A stretch of DNA of 64,000 nucleotides from assembly GCF_050947875.1 (NCBI RefSeq), contig NC_134572.1, positions 158,245,105-158,309,104 on the forward strand, read 5' to 3'. Below the pieces are notes generated by a model. That model worked only from the letters and a program-made list of their open reading frames with translations, did no database searches and was not told the origin of the DNA. Made by a program: the position numbers and the translations under genes. Shown here in pieces: positions 31,245 to 42,212 of the stretch (position 1 is its first letter; each line of letters opens with the position of its first letter). The DNA comes from Dermacentor variabilis (taxonomy: Eukaryota > Arthropoda > Arachnida > Ixodida > Ixodidae).

Positions 31245-32400
31245 TTAAACAGCGGAGGACGCAGTGGGCGTGGCTAGAGCGATTTCGTAGGTGACATCGG
31301 TTACTTGGCGAAGCACGCGATATGGGCCTGTGTAGCAGGAAAGCAGTTTTTTACAAAGGACAACTTTACGTGATGGTGACCAAAGCAACACGATGGTGCC
31401 GGGCACAAAATGGACATCACGGTGACGGAGGTCGTAGCTTCGCTTTTGTTTGCCTTGAGAGACTTGTAGACGAGTGCGCGCAAGTTGGCGAGCATGGTCA
31501 ACATGGGCGATAGCATCACGGGCATAAGCGCTAGCTGAAGCTATGGTGGACGGAAGCAGAGTGTCCAGTGGTAGCGCCGGTTCACGGCCATACAAGAGGT
31601 AAAAAGGCGAAAAGCCAGCAGTTTCGAGACGGGAAGAGTTATACGCAAATGTAATGTGAGGTAGAGCCTGGTCCCAGTCACGGTGGTCGTCTGAAACGTA
31701 TTTGGATAGCATGTCTGTAAGGGTGCGGTTCAAACGCTCAGTGAGGCCGATCGTTTGAGGGTGGTAGGAGGTGGTAAATTTATGCTATTTGAGCAGGCAC
31801 GCATGATGTCGTCAATGACTTTGGCTAAGAACGTACGGCCACGGTCTGTTAGCAATTGACGCGGAGCACCATGAATCAAAATGATATCATGCAGGAGGAA
31901 GTCCGCTACATCAGTTGCGCAACTGGTCGGAAGAGCGCGGGTTACGGCATAGCGGGTCGCGTAGTCCACCGCGACTGCAACCCACTTGTATCCTTATGTA
32001 GATTCCGGAAATGGGCCGACAAAGTCTAAGCCGACTCGATGGAAGGGCTCGACAGGGATGTCAAGCGGCTGTACGTAACCAGCGGGGAGCTGGGAAGTCT
32101 TCTTGCGTAGTTGGCTAAGTTCACAAGTGGCGACGTAACTTCGTACGGAACGGGCACGGCCCGGCCAGAAAAAACGGCGACGCACACGGTCATAGGTTCG
32201 AGATACGCCGAGGTGTCCCGCCGTTGGTGCGTCATGAAGCTCTTGTGGAACGGTTGAGCGGAGGTGTTTAGGTATGACAAGTAGGAACTCAGAGCCGTCC
32301 GGATGAAGGTTACGACGGTACAGAGTACCGTCGCGGAGGACGAAGAGGCGTAGAGTGCCATCGGCCGGAGAGTGTTCAAAACGGTCGATGAGTGCTCTGA
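31245..32400 (-). pseudogene. Integrase of G3
   Basis: Frames 32632-31994 (containing a zinc-finger region with [22 protein letters not shown] partly changed to CELSQLRKK, and the core start [13 protein letters not shown]), 31969-31730 (DYATRYAVTRALPTS, LTDRGRTFL) and 31733-31245 (ITFAYNSSRLETAGFSPFYL, GPYRVLRQVTDVTYEI). The finger's second cysteine is lost, and frameshifts lie between the pieces. Confidence 0.82.
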
Positions 32401-32976
32401 TGTAGGCGTCACGACGTTGTTCGTCGGCGAAATGAAGCAGCTGCGACACAGATAATACACAAGCAGCACTGGAAATATTGGAGGAATCAGGGTCGTCAAC
32501 AGGGTAACGCGAAAGCTGTGAGCGTCCTGGTGCAGGCGGCCAGACTTGTAGACCATGGAATATGAAAATTTTTGTAGCCTCAAAGCCCATCGACCAAGCC
32601 CGCCTGTAGGATCCTTTAGCGATGAGAGCCAAAAGAGAGCATGATGGTCAGTGACTACGGAAAAAGGGCGACCGTAAAGGTAAGGACGGAACTTCGCAAC
32701 CGCCCAGACTACAGCAAGGCATTCTCGTTCCGTATTAGAATAGTTGCGCTCCAATGGTGTGAGGAGGCGGCTCGCATAAGCAATAACGCGATCCTGGCCA
32801 CGCTGACGCTGGGCTAAGACGGCACCTACGCCATGACCGCTGGCATCTGTACGCAATTCTGTAGGGGCATCAGGGTCGAAATGGGCGAGAAAGGGTGGTG
32901 AGGAGAGAAGAGTGCCGAGACGAGAGAGGTCGGCGGCTTGTGCAGTACCCCACGGGAATTGTACGCCTTTCTTCAA
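32400..32976 (-). pseudogene. RNase H of G3
   Basis: The N-terminal half of the frame 32976-32026 reads [40 protein letters not shown] and [20 protein letters not shown]. It loses register near the end, where the D.LSR motif should be. Confidence 0.85.
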
Positions 32977-33681
32977 AAGATTAGGGAGGGGTCTAGCAAT
33001 TGCCGCAGAATCTTGAACAAAATGACGAAAGTACGAGCATAGCCCGACAAAACTTCGAACTTCTGCGGCTGTCTTCGGAACAGGAAACTCTCGGACAGCG
33101 CGAGTTTTGTCGGGATCAGGCTGTACTCCGGAAGCGTCACTGAGGTGGGCCAGAACAGTAAACTGGCGGCGACGGAAACGACATTTGGACGAGTTAAGTT
33201 ACAGCTTCGCCTTTCGAAATACATCAAGTATAGCTGTTAGACGCTCAAGGTGAGTGTCGAACGTGAGCGAGAAGACGATGACGTCGTCGAGGTACCAGAG
33301 ACATGTGGGCCATTTGAAACCACGGAGCAAAGAGTCTATCATACGCTCAAAGGTGGCAGGGGCGTTGCACAATCCAAACAGCATTACATTAAATTGGTAT
33401 AGGCCGTCAGGTATGATGAACGCGGTTTTTTTTCTGTCCATATCGTCAACAGCAATCTGCCAGTATCCAGAACGAAGATCAATGGAAGAGAAATAGCTGG
33501 AACCATGGAGGCGGTCAAGGGCGTCGTCTATACGTGGGGGCGGGTAGACGTCCTTCTTAATAATGTTGTTCAGATGGCGGTAGTCTACACAGAAGCGCCA
33601 CGAGCCATCCTTCTTCTTAACCAACACTACAGGTGACGCCCAGAGACTCGAAGACGGCTCAATGATGTTTTTGTCCAGCAT
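32977..33681 (-). pseudogene. Reverse transcriptase of G3
   Basis: Frame 33681-33199 carries SPVVLVKKKDGSWRFCVDYR, IDLRSGYWQIAVDDMDRKKT, FGLCNAPATFERMIDS and the active box LWYLDDVIVFS. The C-terminal connection part continues in another frame (33227-32973). Catalytic residues are retained. Confidence 0.88.
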
Positions 33682-33691
33682 TTCGTTGACT

Positions 33692-34657
33692 TCACTTTGA
33701 ATTACTCGGCGTTCCGACGCAGAAACTCGATACGGTCGTCGGTGAATGGGAGTAGCATCTGCCAGTAAGAATCCGATGCTTGACCACGAGCGTCTGGCCT
33801 ATCGAGCGATCGTCGAACTCGAAAATATCTCTGTAGGACGTTAATACTTGGTAAAGGTCTTCAGCCTGCGCAGAGGACAGGTCCGTCGCAACCATTTTCT
33901 GTATCTTGGGGTCGGCGGCCGAGGCTGGAACGATAGGCCTGCTGAGCTCGCAAGAAGCATCGGTCGATAAAGTTGCCACGTGATGGTTGCCGAGACAATC
34001 AACGGTGTCAAGGCAAATACCTTGCGGTAGAATTTGTTTTGCCAATCCAAAGTGAAAGATAGGCATGAAAGTGCGGTTCGCAGTAATAATAAGTACACTG
34101 TGAGGCATGGCAACGTCATACTGTAGTGGAATGCCGGACAAAGGAGTGACGAGGTACTCGCCATCAAGAACTGGTGGGGAAGACAAGAGTTCAATATAGG
34201 CGATTGATTTTGGCGGCAGGCGAATAAAGCCGGTGGGGCGTAGGCGGTACTGAGGTGTGTAAGAAGGTTCTGCGAGAATCGGCAACTCAAGGCGAAGGGC
34301 ACTAGCAGAGCAGTGAATAAGAACAGAATGCGCGGAGAGAAAATCGTGGCCGAGAATGAGGTCGTGGGGGCAATGAGCAATCACAGTGAAAAGGACAGGA
34401 GTGTGGCGGTCGGCGATGCTAACGCGTACCGTGCACATACCGATGATAGGCACAGTACCGCCATCCGCAACGCGGACGACGCATGCCGACGCTGGGGTGA
34501 GGAGCTTGTTCAGTCGTCGTCGCAAGGCAGCACTCATAATAGAAAGATGTTCACCTGTATCGATGAGTGCAGTGACAGGATAGTCATCAGCGTCAACGTC
34601 AAGAAGGTATTGGTTCGTGTGTAACGTGAGCAGAGGATTTGAGGGCAGGGTGGACAA
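33692..34657 (-). pseudogene. Protease and linker of G3
   Basis: A 321-codon frame starting with the protease: active site TALIDTGEHLSIMSAALRR, C-terminal motif HDLILGHDFLSAHSVLIHC, then a long linker that reaches the RT N-terminal leader (DIFEFDDRSIGQTLVVKHRI). This is an unusually well-preserved stretch for this element. Confidence 0.85.
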
Positions 34658-34664
34658 CGCAGCT

Positions 34665-35372
34665 TCACCTCCAGAAGCTGCAGTGCCTAGTTTTCCGACT
34701 GGAGCCAGGAGGCGATAGGCGACACAGAGAAGCGACGGGGTTGGGGCGAACGAGACTGATGGCGTCGAGGTGAGGGCGAGCGGCTGTAGCGAAGGTTCGG
34801 GGCAGGAGCATCAGCGGCAATGGGTTCATGGCGGGTGGCATAGGGAACAGAAGGTCCAAAGGGGCGGGAATGAGCGGCGGTGTATGTCCGAGGAGGTGGT
34901 GGCCATCGCTTGCGGCAGTGACGAGAGACGTGGCCGATGCGACAGCAGTGAAAGCAGATCGGCCTGTCATCAGGGGTACGCCATTCGGCCGGGTTGCGGC
35001 GAGATGTGGCAGAAAAGGACTGCTGGGAACGAGGAGGGCTGCTAGAGAATTAGGGAACCGTGGGTGTAGACGATGAACACACGGAGTTGAGACCCATGTT
35101 CTCAAATTCCTGTCTGGCGACGGCCTGAATCAGCGCAATCGTGGTTGCTGGTGGATCGGGAGGCGTCGCGGAGAAAGCTGGCAAACAGGCAGCCTCGAGC
35201 TCGCGGCGAACAATACGAGTTACGTCGTCACAGGGGGTAGTCTGACGCGGTCGACCCTTACATGTCGACGTAGCAGCAGTGTTGGGCAGCCGCGTGATGT
35301 GTTGTGTGATACGGCGGCTCTTAGGTTGTTCAAGGCGACGACATTCTTTGATGATGGCTTCGATAGTCGAGC
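34665..35372 (-). pseudogene. C-terminal gag of G3 with zinc knuckle
   Basis: It includes a CCHC knuckle CFHCCRIGHVSRHC near 34955-34915 and the preceding proline/arginine-rich region. The frame begins abruptly at the deletion junction with the LTR remnant at 35372. Confidence 0.75.
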
Positions 35373-35410
35373 GGCTCGTCCCTTGAGCATCGCTCGATGA
35401 TATCGTAATA
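35373..35410 (-). repeat. 5' LTR remnant of G3
   Basis: GGCTCGTCCCTTGAGCATCG onward matches 31105-31142 except for one T/C difference. Confidence 0.85.
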
Positions 35411-36330
35411 TTGTGAAATCCAACGATACTTTCTGAATTATCTTCGAAAATCTAAGGCGAGAATTTCGGGCTATGCTGCGCGCGCAGTATTTATTTGACG
35501 CCTACAGACGCTTCCCACATAACCACACTTCGGCCAAAGGGTGCACGTCACTTTGATGAAATACTGAAAAAAATTGCAGTTTTGCTCGAGTGCTAAATAT
35601 TGAAGCGAATGCTAGGTGTAGCGTTGCGCTCGAGACATCTCAAGATAACAGCGTGATAATTTCCGTGTATGCATGGCACTTTGATGGTGAACTACGTGAG
35701 GCTAGTGAGAAACCATCGGAATTCGTCAGCCCCTGCACAAAGTATTCGACAGAATTTAACTTGACGTTTACTCTATGTTTCGTTCAGACTACTCTGCACA
35801 GCGATGCCGGAGGCACGGAGCCACTCAGCAGAAGTTGATAATGTCTGTGCGCGCAATGCTCGTGCCGGTAGCGAAAGCCAGAGTGGTCCTGCCTACAGCA
35901 GAGCCGACTCAGTGTAGCATAGAAATGCATTAAGTTGGATTTTTTTTTGTTTTTGCCGCCAAACGCGCTCTGCTTATCTGGGCGGCATTCTAGGCGATCG
36001 CTTTAAGCGATACTTTCACTTTCGCGTGATCTTATCAGAACGGTGCGTTAACTTGTTCTTTTTGGTTTTGGGCTCCAAGAGCAGTGTGCTTGAAAAAAAA
36101 ATTAATTCTGCGCTTTTACGCGCCCAAACAATGATATGATTGCGAGGCACGCCGTAGTTAGGGACTCCTGACATGCAGGCCCCCTGGAGATCTTTATTGT
36201 GCACCCAATGCAGGGCACCCGGGTGTTTATGCACATTGCCCCAATAAAAAAACTAAAAAAAACTGGGAGACGCTTCAGCGAGAGCAGCCAAAGATCCCTG
36301 ACAGCTCCTCATCCTTACCGACAACTGCAG
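35411..36330. other. Unassigned interval
   Basis: No gene recognised. A short frame at 35590-35838 has no known motif. Confidence 0.4.
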
Positions 36331-38140
36331 TTTATGTAACCCCAGCGTTTACTGGAAAAATCTGGCATCGAACGCTATGCACGAAGGCTAGCTTTCTGGT
36401 AAATGTGCGGCCTCTTGCGTGCACAGATTCCGGAGGCTATCTGCAGCCGGGCCAAGAAAGTAGATCATATTCAAGTTTCTGACTATTGTTTCCGCCTTTC
36501 GGTGCTTAAGTCTGAGAAGATTTAACATGAAAGTCATGCCCTGTGGGTGTATTAATTCACGAGATTTGTGGCCGGTTATAACCAAAATTCCGAGCAATAA
36601 CATTCTAAAGAATGTAAGCCAAGGTATGAGCAACTTTAGAGATAGAATGGTGCGGCAATATAGCCCGCATATACTGCCTTTCATGTAGCAAGGCGTGGTA
36701 TGTACAAATACCTAAATTAATACGAAAGTTGCCGTTCACGGACAATCCCGCCGACGCCGACTCTGACGCAGGATGTTTCGCGACACGGCGTTTTTAACGC
36801 TTTCGCGTTAAAATACATTCGCCGCAGAAGGAATTTGATCCGACGACCTCGTGCTTAGCAGCGCAACGCTATAGGCCTACTGTATTCATCTGGGCTGATA
36901 TTCTTGGGCGCTTACTTTCAGCGCTGCCTTATATTTCACGACATTTTGTGAGTATACGGGCAACAGCTGTTCTCAGGTGTACGGGCAAAAGGACTCTCGC
37001 ACTCTGCCAGCAGCGGTATGAGAACGTGCAAAACGTCATGACCCATCCCACTCTGTGACGGTGGATGTCCAGCGAAGTTGTTCGACACACGACACAGAGG
37101 TGACAGGCAATTTTGAGCAAAGGTACGAAACCGTTTATTGTCCTGATCTCTCTAGTCATCAGGACGATATAGGTAAGCACAGATATTCCGGTAGCACATA
37201 ACACCTTAAGCAATGGTTCGTACCCCTAGAAAACGCGGGCTCCCCATTACGACGACAGAAGTGAAAGGCTGGAATGATGTGCGACAACGGGGGCACCAGT
37301 GCAAGGAGACGACGCTCCAGCCACTGCAGATGATGATAGTTTTTTTTGCGTAGTGTATTCATTATCGAAACATAGTCTGTTACAGACGTTGGACATAGAG
37401 GCGAAATGAGGATGAAGCAAATAAATCTCTTTGGAACCTCACGTTTGGAACCAACTCATCCACGTGGATCTCTTGACGCCAAAGGCGCTTTGCGCCATTC
37501 TCTGACTCACGCTGTACTTCGTCGGTTCACGCTTCTCGCTTACGTGCTTTCTGGTGGGCACGATAATCGCTTGCCGCTTTAGCGCACACGCCGTCGCGAA
37601 TCACGCTCGCGTCGCAGTCGCAAGTTCCATGGGTGATGATGATAGTTTTTTCACAACAGAACAAGCAATCGACGAGGAAGACGATGACCAACGAGTGAGC
37701 AATGGCACGAGCGCGTTCGCACGGTTGCATGCCAACGAATAAGACGACGGCGCTGGAGCCATGCTACTGATGATAATTTCTCCTCGCAGAGTCCACGATA
37801 CCCCCGAAAATGCCGTCGCTCATAGACACTGATACGTCCGGTAGTAGTCACTCGAAAGCTGGCGAAAGTGAAAGTATCTGCGGAAGTGATCGCCAGAAAC
37901 TAACAGCCGTGGGGAACTTCTAAAGCTTCACGAGGGGGCCGTACATGCCTGTTAATAGCGCGACAGAATGACGACGGCTGTCGGAGCTCCACCGGCAATG
38001 GCGGCATCGACGACGCGAATGCGCGCTGAACGTTTATATAATTGCAATCACAATTCTATTTCCAATTTCTAAAGCAGTTTTCACTGCCTACATCGTCCCG
38101 TTGACAAAGTATATACCTGGTAAAAATTTCAGCTCTACAT
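36331..38140 (+). repeat. 1.8-kb unclassified dispersed repeat, copy 1 (uninterrupted)
   Basis: Similar along its length to 60998-62037 plus 63023-63697. Shared landmarks: AAGTCTGAGAA.ATTTAACATG, CGACACGGCG..TTTAACGCTTTCGCG, GATGATGATAGTTTTT and AACGTTTATATAATTGCAAT. Arbitrary strand. No RT or transposase, no LTRs and no clear terminal inverted repeats. It contains a tRNA-like segment. It serves as the empty-site reference for the DNA transposon at 62038. Confidence 0.85.
36820..36890 (-). repeat. tRNA-Ser-like segment inside the 1.8-kb repeat, copy 1
   Basis: The minus strand reads GCGTTGCGCTGCTAAGCACG then GAGGTCGTCGGATCAAATTCC, resembling the anticodon arm (CTGCTAA, GCT) and T arm of a tRNA-Ser(GCT), with a degenerate B box. 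The second copy is at 61415-61480. It is probably a tRNA-derived SINE component, not a functional tRNA. Confidence 0.5.
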
Positions 38141-39040
38141 GTTTAGTGCGATACTTGAAGGGTTATTTTTATGTGTCATTCAACGGCTTGTCGCAGGTTC
38201 TAGCCTGCCCTGCAGTGTATTGGTAAATATTTGCGCCTTGCTGAATTAACAACCGGACGTTCAACTTTCTCAAGGTTCCCACCTAAATGGCCCTGTTTCC
38301 TGCTTTGATTTACATCGCTCGTTATTTTCTACGGTCCCTTTACTCTCCACCTGAGGTATGCCGTGCTTTCCTTCAAGTACGACGTCATATTAATTGTGCG
38401 TCCCACAATGACCCCCATCGCAGTAATTTCTGACATCTGTTTTTCCACTTTTGTCCAAGCTAACTTGTGTTCTTTGATTTGTCCATGTGTCAACATTCCT
38501 TACGCCTGCTGAAACAAGTTAAAAGCTCACTTACTACCTCGCCACATGTCGTACAATATTTTCACGATTCCTATAAAGTTTCAGAACATTATTGAGATGT
38601 CTCGCAATGCTTTTAGCATAGAGATGTCTTGCAATCCTTGCTGGTACTTTCATGGTGAACGCTATTCCTGGAAGAGGAAAGTTCGAAAATTATTATAGCC
38701 TAGCTTTTGCTCACTATAAACGAAGCGAAGGGCCCACACAATTTCCTGTCTCAGCATGGAAAAACGAAACCAACCGCGTCAACGATACATCACAAATGGT
38801 AGCAGGTGCGTGTAATCGCAACATGTTCCGTGTGTGCTGCAAAATATATTAGGGTCAAACAAAAGCATGGCGTAAAGTTGCCTGCAGAATCAGCGACTGG
38901 CATCGCCTCTAAATGTACTGACCGTGATGCCAGCCATTTACCATGCGTAGCTTTCCAGCATTTCTGTTGTAAATCAAGACTGATAGTATTTACAATGATG
39001 AGCTGTTGGTCACTGACTCATTATTTCATTTTATTCATTA
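38141..39040. other. Unassigned interval
   Basis: AT-rich. No gene or repeat recognised. Confidence 0.4.
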
Positions 39041-39142
39041 TTTCACAGGTGAGCCTTGCACCAGCAGAGCACATTACACCGGAACCCAAGCACGAAATAG
39101 CTTTATTGAGTCCTGAGGAACACCTTCCCACCCACTCTTGGT

Positions 39143-40016
39143 TTAGTGGTCGGCAGGGGTGGCGGACCGCACCCACGTTGGGACGGGAAGCCCGTGAGCC
39201 TCCACCCTTTCGTGAACCCTCTGGACGGCCCGGAGCTGGGTCTGGTGGTCGTCGCTTCGCAGGGCGTCCACCCAGTCTTCTTTACTGAACACGGTGCCGC
39301 TTAACGTGGAGCATTGCCAGAGCATGTGCGCTATCGAGCAGTACGATTCGCCACAAGCACGACATTGCGGCTCTACTTCTGGTGAATAAAGGCTCAGTCT
39401 GCCTCTCGAGGGGAACGATCCTGTCTGAAACTTTCTGAATATAGATGACTGTGGTCTAATGAGTTTAGCGTGGGCGAGCGGGAAGGTCCACCTCGACTAG
39501 TGCGTGGTTATTTCGTTGAAGGTGAGCAGCGGGTCTCGGGGCTCCCCTCCCTCCCCGCCACTTCGCCCGCCAGCTCGCCACAATCGCCGCGGTGCGTGAG
39601 TCCTCGCGCACGTCCGTGCGCTAGCTTGTTGGCGTTGGGAAAGTCGGGGTGCAGGTCGGCCCCCTTGCGGGCTTGAAACCATTTGACGATGGCATGACCC
39701 GCGGCTTCCTCGCTGCCGAGAAGAGCCGCCGCGTCCCGCCATATTAAGCCCGAGGCGAAGGCTCTGGCCGCCGATCGCGAATCCGTGTACACGTAAGGAC
39801 GTTCGGTGTTCCTCATTGCCATGGCTATTGCCACCTGTTCGGCCACCTCGGACGTTACCCCCTAGACCGCTGCTGCGTTAATGATCGTACCATCCCAGCG
39901 TATCGAGACGGCCGCGTACCGGTAGCTGCGCCCTGTTGCGTACTCCAGGGTAGCGTATCCTACTGCTGCCGAATCGTAGCGATGCCTCCCTCTCGAAGCG
40001 CGACCGACGTTCCTAT
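39143..40016 (-). pseudogene. RNase H 3' part and C-terminal tail of LINE ORF2
   Basis: RNase H core with SEVAEQVAIAMAMRNTERPY and VYTDSRSAARAFASG (39846-39740). Then a zinc motif CRACGES..H..C near 39360-39310 and the tail WVDALRSDDHQTQLRAVQRV..PTW (39290-39150). Several frames are used, and a stop lies between AAAV and GVTSEV near 39860. Confidence 0.8.
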
Positions 40017-40540
40017 TGGGTAGCGTGGCGTTGTCGGAGGGCTGTAGGCATCCGGTAGACCATGGCGACCGGGCAAGGACGAGACGATTTCTAGTGCGAA
40101 ACTTGCACGGTTTATTCAAAGATTGGTGAAAATTGAAGAGAAGAGAATGAAGTGAACTAAAAAAGTACATTTCGGAGCCCCTTAAATAGGTTCTCTACAA
40201 TCTTGGGAGGGATCTTGCTTCCGTCGACGTCACATGACCGGCACAGAGTCTGATTCGCGGAAAGAGGGCTCCTCCTCCTCTGGCCATACCGAACATCTGG
40301 TTATACCGAGCCTGCTGCAAGGAGGAGAGCGTCCCGCCTCCGGTTATACCAAGCCTCAGGTCTGGGAATTGCAGATGCATGTCCTTCTCTTTTGGGCTCT
40401 GCTGGTTCGCGGAAGTTACCCTGTAGAGCTTGCCAGTTTGAGAAAAGAGTCCCTCTAAAGTCGCACACACACACATAAAAGAGGCCTGAAAACACTGCGG
40501 GGCTTCCGCCAGACCGGCAGACACTCGAGATGACCATGGC
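40017..40540 (-). mobile_element. Probable solo LTR inserted in the LINE RNase H
   Basis: The expected RNase H reading is lost between about 40690 and 40010. On the minus strand this interval has a TATA-like CCTATTTAAGGGG (40190-40181), AATAAA (40116-40111) and an end ...CGCTACCCA at 40017, consistent with an LTR in minus orientation. No internal domains accompany it. The upstream boundary is uncertain and I found no target duplication. Confidence 0.45.
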
Positions 40541-40551
40541 GAATTAGGAAG

Positions 40552-40686
40552 TCACGCTTCATTTCGACGAGGCATGGTGGGTGAAAGTCCATTCGGCACG
40601 AAGTGCCAACCGTAAAAGAAGTCACGCTTCATTTTTACGAGGCATGGTGGGTGAAAGTCTTTTCTGCGTGAGGTGCTAGACGCCAG
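40552..40686. repeat. Approximately 68-bp tandem duplication
   Basis: GAAGTCACGCTTCATTT.GACGAGGCATGGTGGGTGAAAGTC occurs at 40551 and again at 40619 (with T for C/G changes). Confidence 0.8.
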
Positions 40687-40689
40687 CCG

Positions 40690-42212
40690 TAACAGCCCAT
40701 ACTGGGCCGCGTCTACAAATGCCGCCAGTCCCGCGCATTTGGCGGTCGATTTCAGCAGTGCTCGGGTCCTCGCCTTTCGGCGCCCCTCGTTGAATTGCCG
40801 GTGCACGTTTCTCGGAAGCGGTTCCACCTTGAAAGTGCGCCTGACTGCCGCACTGAGCGCGACGTAGCGTGCGTTGCACTCTGCCTCTGCATTCATCCCT
40901 GCTTCCTTTAGGATGCGTCTGCCGGCCCTCGTGGTCGACAGCCGTACGACCTGTGCCTTAGTCTGTGCTTCGATGATTTCTGCTAGTGAATTGTGGACCC
41001 CTAACCGATCGAGCCGCTCCCTTCTTGTAGTGATCGGAAGAGCTAGCACCCTTTTAATGTTCTTGCGCATCAGTGTCTCTATCTTGGCCTCGTCTCTCTC
41101 GGTCCATTTTAGCGACGAGGCTACGTAATTTACGTGACTCATGAGGAAGGCGTGGTAAAGTCTGATAAGATAGCTCACGCTGAGCCCTCCCCTGCGATTC
41201 GTCACCCTGAGGATCAGCTGAAGCATGCTATCCGTTTTTGACGTGAGTTTCATGACCGTCTGCGTGTTACCGCCTTTAGCCTCAATTAGCAGCCCCATGA
41301 TTCTTATAGGATCCACTCTGGGGATCGGTTGGCCGGCACTCGTGTGTAGTTTGATCGGTATTTCATCGATCGGCGTCAAATTCCTCATGCCTTGTTTCGA
41401 GGGCCTGTACAGCAACAGTTCCGATTTGCTGGGTGACAGACGGAGTCCCGTTTCCTTCAGATACTCTTCCGTTGTGTCCAGTGCCACTTGAAGAGCCCGC
41501 TCGAATTCTTCGTCGGACCCTCCCGGGCACCACACCGTAATGTCGTCTGCGTACAGGGCGTGGTTGACGTTGGTCACTCTCGTCAACCGGTCCGAGAGCC
41601 CTTTCTTTGCTAGATTGAATAATAGTTGGGAGAGCACCGCCCCTTGTGGGGTGCCCCTTGCACACAGTGTGTAGCAATCGGACGTGGCTTGTCCTATTTT
41701 AATCGTGGCCTTCCTGTCTCTGAGGAAGGAGCCTATGTAAGAGTGGAATTTCCGGCCGAGCACCATCGCCGAGATCGCTTCCATTAGAAATCTGTGTTTG
41801 ACCGTGGCGAACGCTTTCGTAAGGTCCAGGGCCAGTATGCCCCTGGTGTCTCTGGTCATGCTGTTGATTATATCCTTTTTGAGTAGTAACATTACGTCCT
41901 GTGTAGACAGACCCGGTCTGAAGCCCACCATGTTATCTGGGAAGAGGCCCTCTCTCTCTATGTACCACGATACTCGGTTATCAATGGCATGTTCCGCCGT
42001 TTTGCCTACGTTAGCGATATTGGCAGCATGTTCTCCGTCGCAGGAGGTTTGCCGGGTTTTGGTATTAGTATGACCGAGGCCTCTTCCCAGACCTCTGGTA
42101 CTCGTCCCATTCCCAGCTTCTCGACCGACTTTCCGTCTAGGTTTCTCAACAGTTTGTTCGAGACCCCGTCAGGGCCCATCGCGGAGCGTCCGTTGAGGCC
42201 TTGTAAGGCATC
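40690..42212 (-). pseudogene. Reverse transcriptase of LINE ORF2
   Basis: The 459-codon frame 41931-40552 includes MVGFRPGLSTQDVMLLLKKD, LALDLTKAFATVKHRFLMEA, ARGTPQGAVLSQLLFNLA and the active box NHALYADDITVW, then thumb motifs and FVDAAQYG, the RNase H start. The upstream part (42212-41932) is broken by a stop and a frameshift. The YADD catalytic box is intact. Confidence 0.88.

Larger units (their letters stand above)
30956..35410 (-). mobile_element. Ty3/gypsy element G3, 5' end deleted
   Basis: Minus-strand order gag (partial), protease, RT, RNase H, integrase, PPT, 3' LTR. The 5' LTR survives only as its first ~38 bases (35373-35410), fused directly to mid-gag sequence, so the LTR remainder, PBS and gag N-terminus were lost in one deletion. 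Internal frames are long but broken at five or more places. Confidence 0.88.

Noticed and set aside
36820..36890. Functional tRNA-Ser gene
   Set aside because: Acceptor and D arms cannot be formed convincingly, the B box is degenerate and the segment is part of a dispersed repeat.
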